From: Antedon mediterranea
Taxonomy: Eukaryota; Echinodermata; Crinoidea; Comatulida; Antedonidae
Length of the DNA stretch: 64,000 nucleotides
NCBI RefSeq assembly: GCF_964355755.1
Contig: NC_092680.1
Location: 6,613,001 to 6,677,000 of the forward strand
Reading direction: 5' to 3'
This document shows positions 60,301-64,000 of this stretch, piece after piece. Made by a program: the position numbers and the translations under genes. Positions within the stretch are counted from its first letter, which is position 1. Every line of letters begins with the position of its first letter. The notes under the pieces are model-generated. The model was not told where the DNA came from. It was given only the letters and a program-made list of their open reading frames with translations, and made no database searches.

Positions 60301-63300
60301 TTGTTTACTAGTAGTAGTTATACCCAATAAATTGAAGACAAATTGGAAAAAAGAGCATTTCAGTTTCTTCTTGGAGCTGATCTCTGATGCGGATCAGGGG
60401 AATAGAAAAGGGCATTGGTTCAACTGTTCTGGGTAGCTAAATAAATGCTCCATTAAGTGCCTGGTAATCAAGTGAAAAATTAGATGAAGGAACTAAGGGT
60501 ATGTATATATATTCTGCCATGTATACATGCTGAACTTGCTTTATTTATTTTTTTGCCAACATCACTTTCATTAAAAAAGAAAAACAAACAACAAGGTGTT
60601 TAGAACCCTGGTCTACCAAATGGAAAGCTTAACACTAAGCATTCAGCCAGAGAACTAACTTGCAGAGTGCCATCTCCAAGGTCTTAATTTATGCCATATA
60701 TAATTAATTTCATGCATATATATGATCTCTGCCTAAAAACAATGGATCGAAAAATAACGCTGCATTGATTGAAGATTCTTATCTATGCTTACGTCACACA
60801 TCATTCATTTATGCCATATTGATATCATTTTGCATTCATGATTTCTGCCTTAACATGTTGGAAAGAAAATACAGTACTGCAATCTCTACTTCTCCGTCCC
60901 TCTTTATTCAATAGCAGAAAACACTTTTCTGAATATGTTTTGTTATCAAGAGAAAGAACAATGAGGCAATTATCTGATTAAGTTTGACCTAATAATAATC
61001 TCTGTTTGGTGGTTTCATTTCTGTAAAAGTACAATTTCATGTTCTCTAATGAGTTGGTTAAAAGAATTGTTTGTATCAAATGAGATATAAACACAGAGGC
61101 AAAAGTGAAACTTCCTGACTAATATAGATCTATCTAAGTAAACAAAGGAAATAGAGCAATTAAATTAACCTTCATTTTATTGTCAACTCATGCATAGAAC
61201 ATTTTCACATTCTATTAGTATTACATAAAACAATCTGTGAAATTAGAAAATGTTGTTATATTAAATTTATATAAATGCTTGATCCAGGATTCTGAAATAG
61301 AGTTGAGTCCAGGGCCTAAATGTTTTATCTTTTGCATTGCAATTAAAACAATTTATGGGAGGAAGGAAGGGTATGTGCCAGACTCGCTTCCCCACCCTAT
61401 AATTGTAATAATTAGGCATAAATTAAAATTATTTTATCTAATAAAAAAGCACAATTATAAGGCCAGTTCTGAGCAAAATTACAAACAATTATGTACTTCT
61501 TTTAAACAAAAATTGTGACAAGAAACTGAAAGAAAGATTTCAAGCTCCCCTCCTCCTTAATTTTAAGAAATATCACAAGATCTACACTTGTCTAGGTAAA
61601 ACCCTCTAGGATGTTAAATATGGAAATCGAAATCATATTAGACTAAATTTTGTAATCTCTACTAGCATTTGCTATACTATAAGTCACCCGTATGATTCAA
61701 GGTAAAATCAACTGTAATTATGCCAATTCTTAAGTCTCTTCTTTGACTCATGTTTAATATTTTGGTTATAGATTATTAATCTTAATCTTTTAAATGATTT
61801 TTCTTTTACGAGACAGAAACGCGTTACAAGGTTGTCTGTGCTAACTTGTAAAAATCAAGTAGGACTGACATCAAACATCGCAAGGGCCCCCATGAGCTTA
61901 ACATTATAAGAGGAGATATATATCAAAGTATTACTTAAATATAACATTTATGTTGTGACTTCATAAAATTGCTTTTCATGAATCTGACTAATACAAGTGT
62001 GATTCCTATATAGTTCTGAATACAACTTTGAAACAAGAATTTTACATTGCTTAGCAAATTTCTAGAGTTTACACACAACTCACACACCATACAAAATGTC
62101 GGTGTTGACGTCTGGTGTGTAAACTTTGGAGTTTTGCCATAGGCTTTTTAAAGGGTATTAAAGAGTTGTTCTTTTGCATCTTACACCATACTAGGTCACA
62201 TTTTAGTGTTCGACAGACTTGATTCAGTAGTTTTGAATAAACAAAACTTCTGCTTGAAATGTAAAGTGCACTGGAAGTCCTCCTCCAGCTCTCAATATCA
62301 CCAATTAGTCTTTTTCAAAGCTTCATATCATGGTTTATGAAACATTTTTAGTCCTCCATTTTAATGTTTCCATTCACATTGCAAATTTTAAGAACCATTT
62401 TTGTTTATGTTCTTGCATTTAATAACTTCATACAGTAATACTCCATGGTAATACCATCATTTTTCAAAAACAAACAATTCTAATTAATTTTAAAGCAGAC
62501 ATTTAAGTGAGTTTTCACTCCTGTGGTGTCTAGACATACAAATTAAACAGATACTGACAAGTACATTAAAGTTGCCAAAACTCACTCTCACCACAACCTA
62601 AAACAATCTTAACAATGAATTCGTTTTGCAAGTTTCTAATATTATAAATTACTATTATTAACAGTAATATTTTGCAGTAAAAAGTGCAATAAGTATTTTC
62701 GTTTAAATTGATTTTTTTCATCTCCAAGAACAGAGTAATATTGAACATTATGGCATTCAAACCATAAAAATCCAGCATTAAGAAGTTAATACTCTTTCAT
62801 CAATTCAGAAGGGACTTCAGATGAACAAAACAAGAAATGAAATTAAGTCTTACATATTTCATTTAAGGAATTATCTGTTTTGTCGATTGGGTTAAAACTC
62901 TCATTAAATGAAAAACACAATAATAAAATATGAAAAAGTAATCTGAAAAAAATAGTGAATCTATATCAACGTTCAAAACTGAATGTTCATAAATATTTTT
63001 GAATGTGAAATTTTGACAAAATTGTTCCAAATCCAACAAAATCCTCACAAACTGCATTTACAAAATAAAAGTACTCTCACTCATGCTTTTTACTCAAAAC
63101 GTCCTCTATCTCCAAAAAATAAACTGCACAACTGCCATTCATCTATGTTAGAATATCATTTTTTCAAAATGTCTTTGGGACAGCCCACATTCAGTAATTC
63201 TAGGCCATTTCCATACCTCAAAATTAGATTCCAGAGAATGTGGAGAATGTAATAAAAAAAAATAGGTAGCAGTCTATGTCTGTTTTATATCTATATATAT

Positions 63301-64000
63301 ATACATAAGCACAGAAGACACAAGCATTCATATTTCCACTTTCAACTCAATTTATTGTGATCAAGTACAATCTCTAAATTATCAATTTAAATTAGAAATT
63401 GTATCTGCTAATATGATTATTTTCAAATAAATTTAATAAACACTGATCTATGTAGATAATTTGAGGTTGTCACCATCCCCGAATGATGATGGAAACTAGT
63501 ATTATAATAACTGTAATATTGATCATCATTATTAGAAACTAAAAAATTATTCAATAAACATCTACTGCTGTCCAACCACATACAGACATCAATGCATGTA
63601 TGTTATAACTTGCCAGTGGTCTAAAAACATCCAGAAAGTCAGTATTCAAAATTTGTATTCTTTCACAAATTGATCAGTTGGTATTCTTACTCAATCAAAA
63701 AATTAAGATTATTAAAAATTGATTACGAACGAAATGTAATACTGTTAAATAGTCTGCGTAATTGTATTACATCCTCTAAAACCATTTGCAGTCCATGCCA
63801 ATTTCTTATTACGGAGTTTCTTTATGCAACAGAGAAAATAGGCTATATATTGAAGTTTTAAAAGAAAAAAACACAATGAAAAAATGTCATTGGCTATATA
63901 TCTTGAGATAATACAATGAAAAAAGTCTGTCGCTGTGTATTTTGAGCTGTTACGTAACCTATCAACTACACTTTTCATTTGTTATAATACCACAGTGGGC
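60301..64000. other. Intergenic region to the right edge
   Basis: No gene recognised. Noted structures: a tRNA-SINE-like segment near 60595-60675 (minus; GGTTCTAAAC B-box-like), an imperfect direct repeat (TTTATGCCATAT... at 60690 and 60810), a small inverted pair AGTTTACACAC / GTGTGTAAACT at 62066-62125, and an (AT)n run near 63290. Short ORFs here are AT-driven. Confidence 0.35.

Overview
The window looks like nuclear DNA of a marine invertebrate deuterostome, most likely an echinoderm-type genome. It is very AT-rich, with small exons, large introns, GT-AG splice sites, SINEs, MITEs and non-LTR retrotransposon tails. The assignment is an inference from an unmistakable Groucho/TLE gene, from frequent AGGCCTA-type words and from the repeat families. 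No species-level claim is made.

Layout. (1) About 0.2-11.1 kb, minus strand: the first six coding exons of a Groucho/TLE transcriptional corepressor, 123 residues covering the N-terminal Q domain. Phases agree at every junction, and a CCAAT-rich promoter region lies at 11.1-11.7 kb. The gene runs off the left edge. Its introns hold a tRNA-like SINE, several MITEs and retroelement tails. Two copies of one ~0.9 kb TIR element lie in opposite orientation on either side of the 45-nt exon 4. (2) 11.7-21.5 kb: mostly noncoding, with two retrotransposon 3' remnants, one MITE, a GC-richer islet with a 50-codon ORF near 19.3 kb and two weak exon-like stretches.

(3) 21.5-36.3 kb, plus strand: a head-to-tail array of four paralogues, the main feature of the window. 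Each has a 192-nt exon 1 (one and a half MYND zinc fingers), a phase-0 intron that splits the second finger, and one long exon 2 carrying a DUF4470-like domain and a fast-changing C-terminal part. Copies 1, 2 and 4 are intact (615, 633 and 612 aa). Copy 3 is a pseudogene with a homopolymer frameshift in exon 1, a ~960-bp insertion flanked by a 9-bp duplication and a 7-bp deletion. The three intact copies have a palindromic GGAAATTCC (Rel/NF-kB-like) site 77-120 bp before the ATG. In the broken copy the aligned position is eroded.

(4) 36.3-64 kb: repeat-rich DNA without a complete gene. It holds a second SINE copy, three tRNA-Asp-like repeat units, a Helitron-like element with a 3' hairpin and CTAG end, a 5S rRNA-headed SINE, a Harbinger-like MITE, two more members of an AGCTCTGTCTACACTATC-ended MITE family, a perfect 30-bp palindrome between 7-bp direct repeats, and several small exon-like segments (38.1 kb plus strand; 51.6-54.0 kb minus strand) that may belong to unrecognised genes.

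The TLE gene is ordinary developmental machinery. The MYND-DUF4470 array is the candidate for a lineage-specific, possibly stress- or immune-regulated system. Its function cannot be read from sequence alone.
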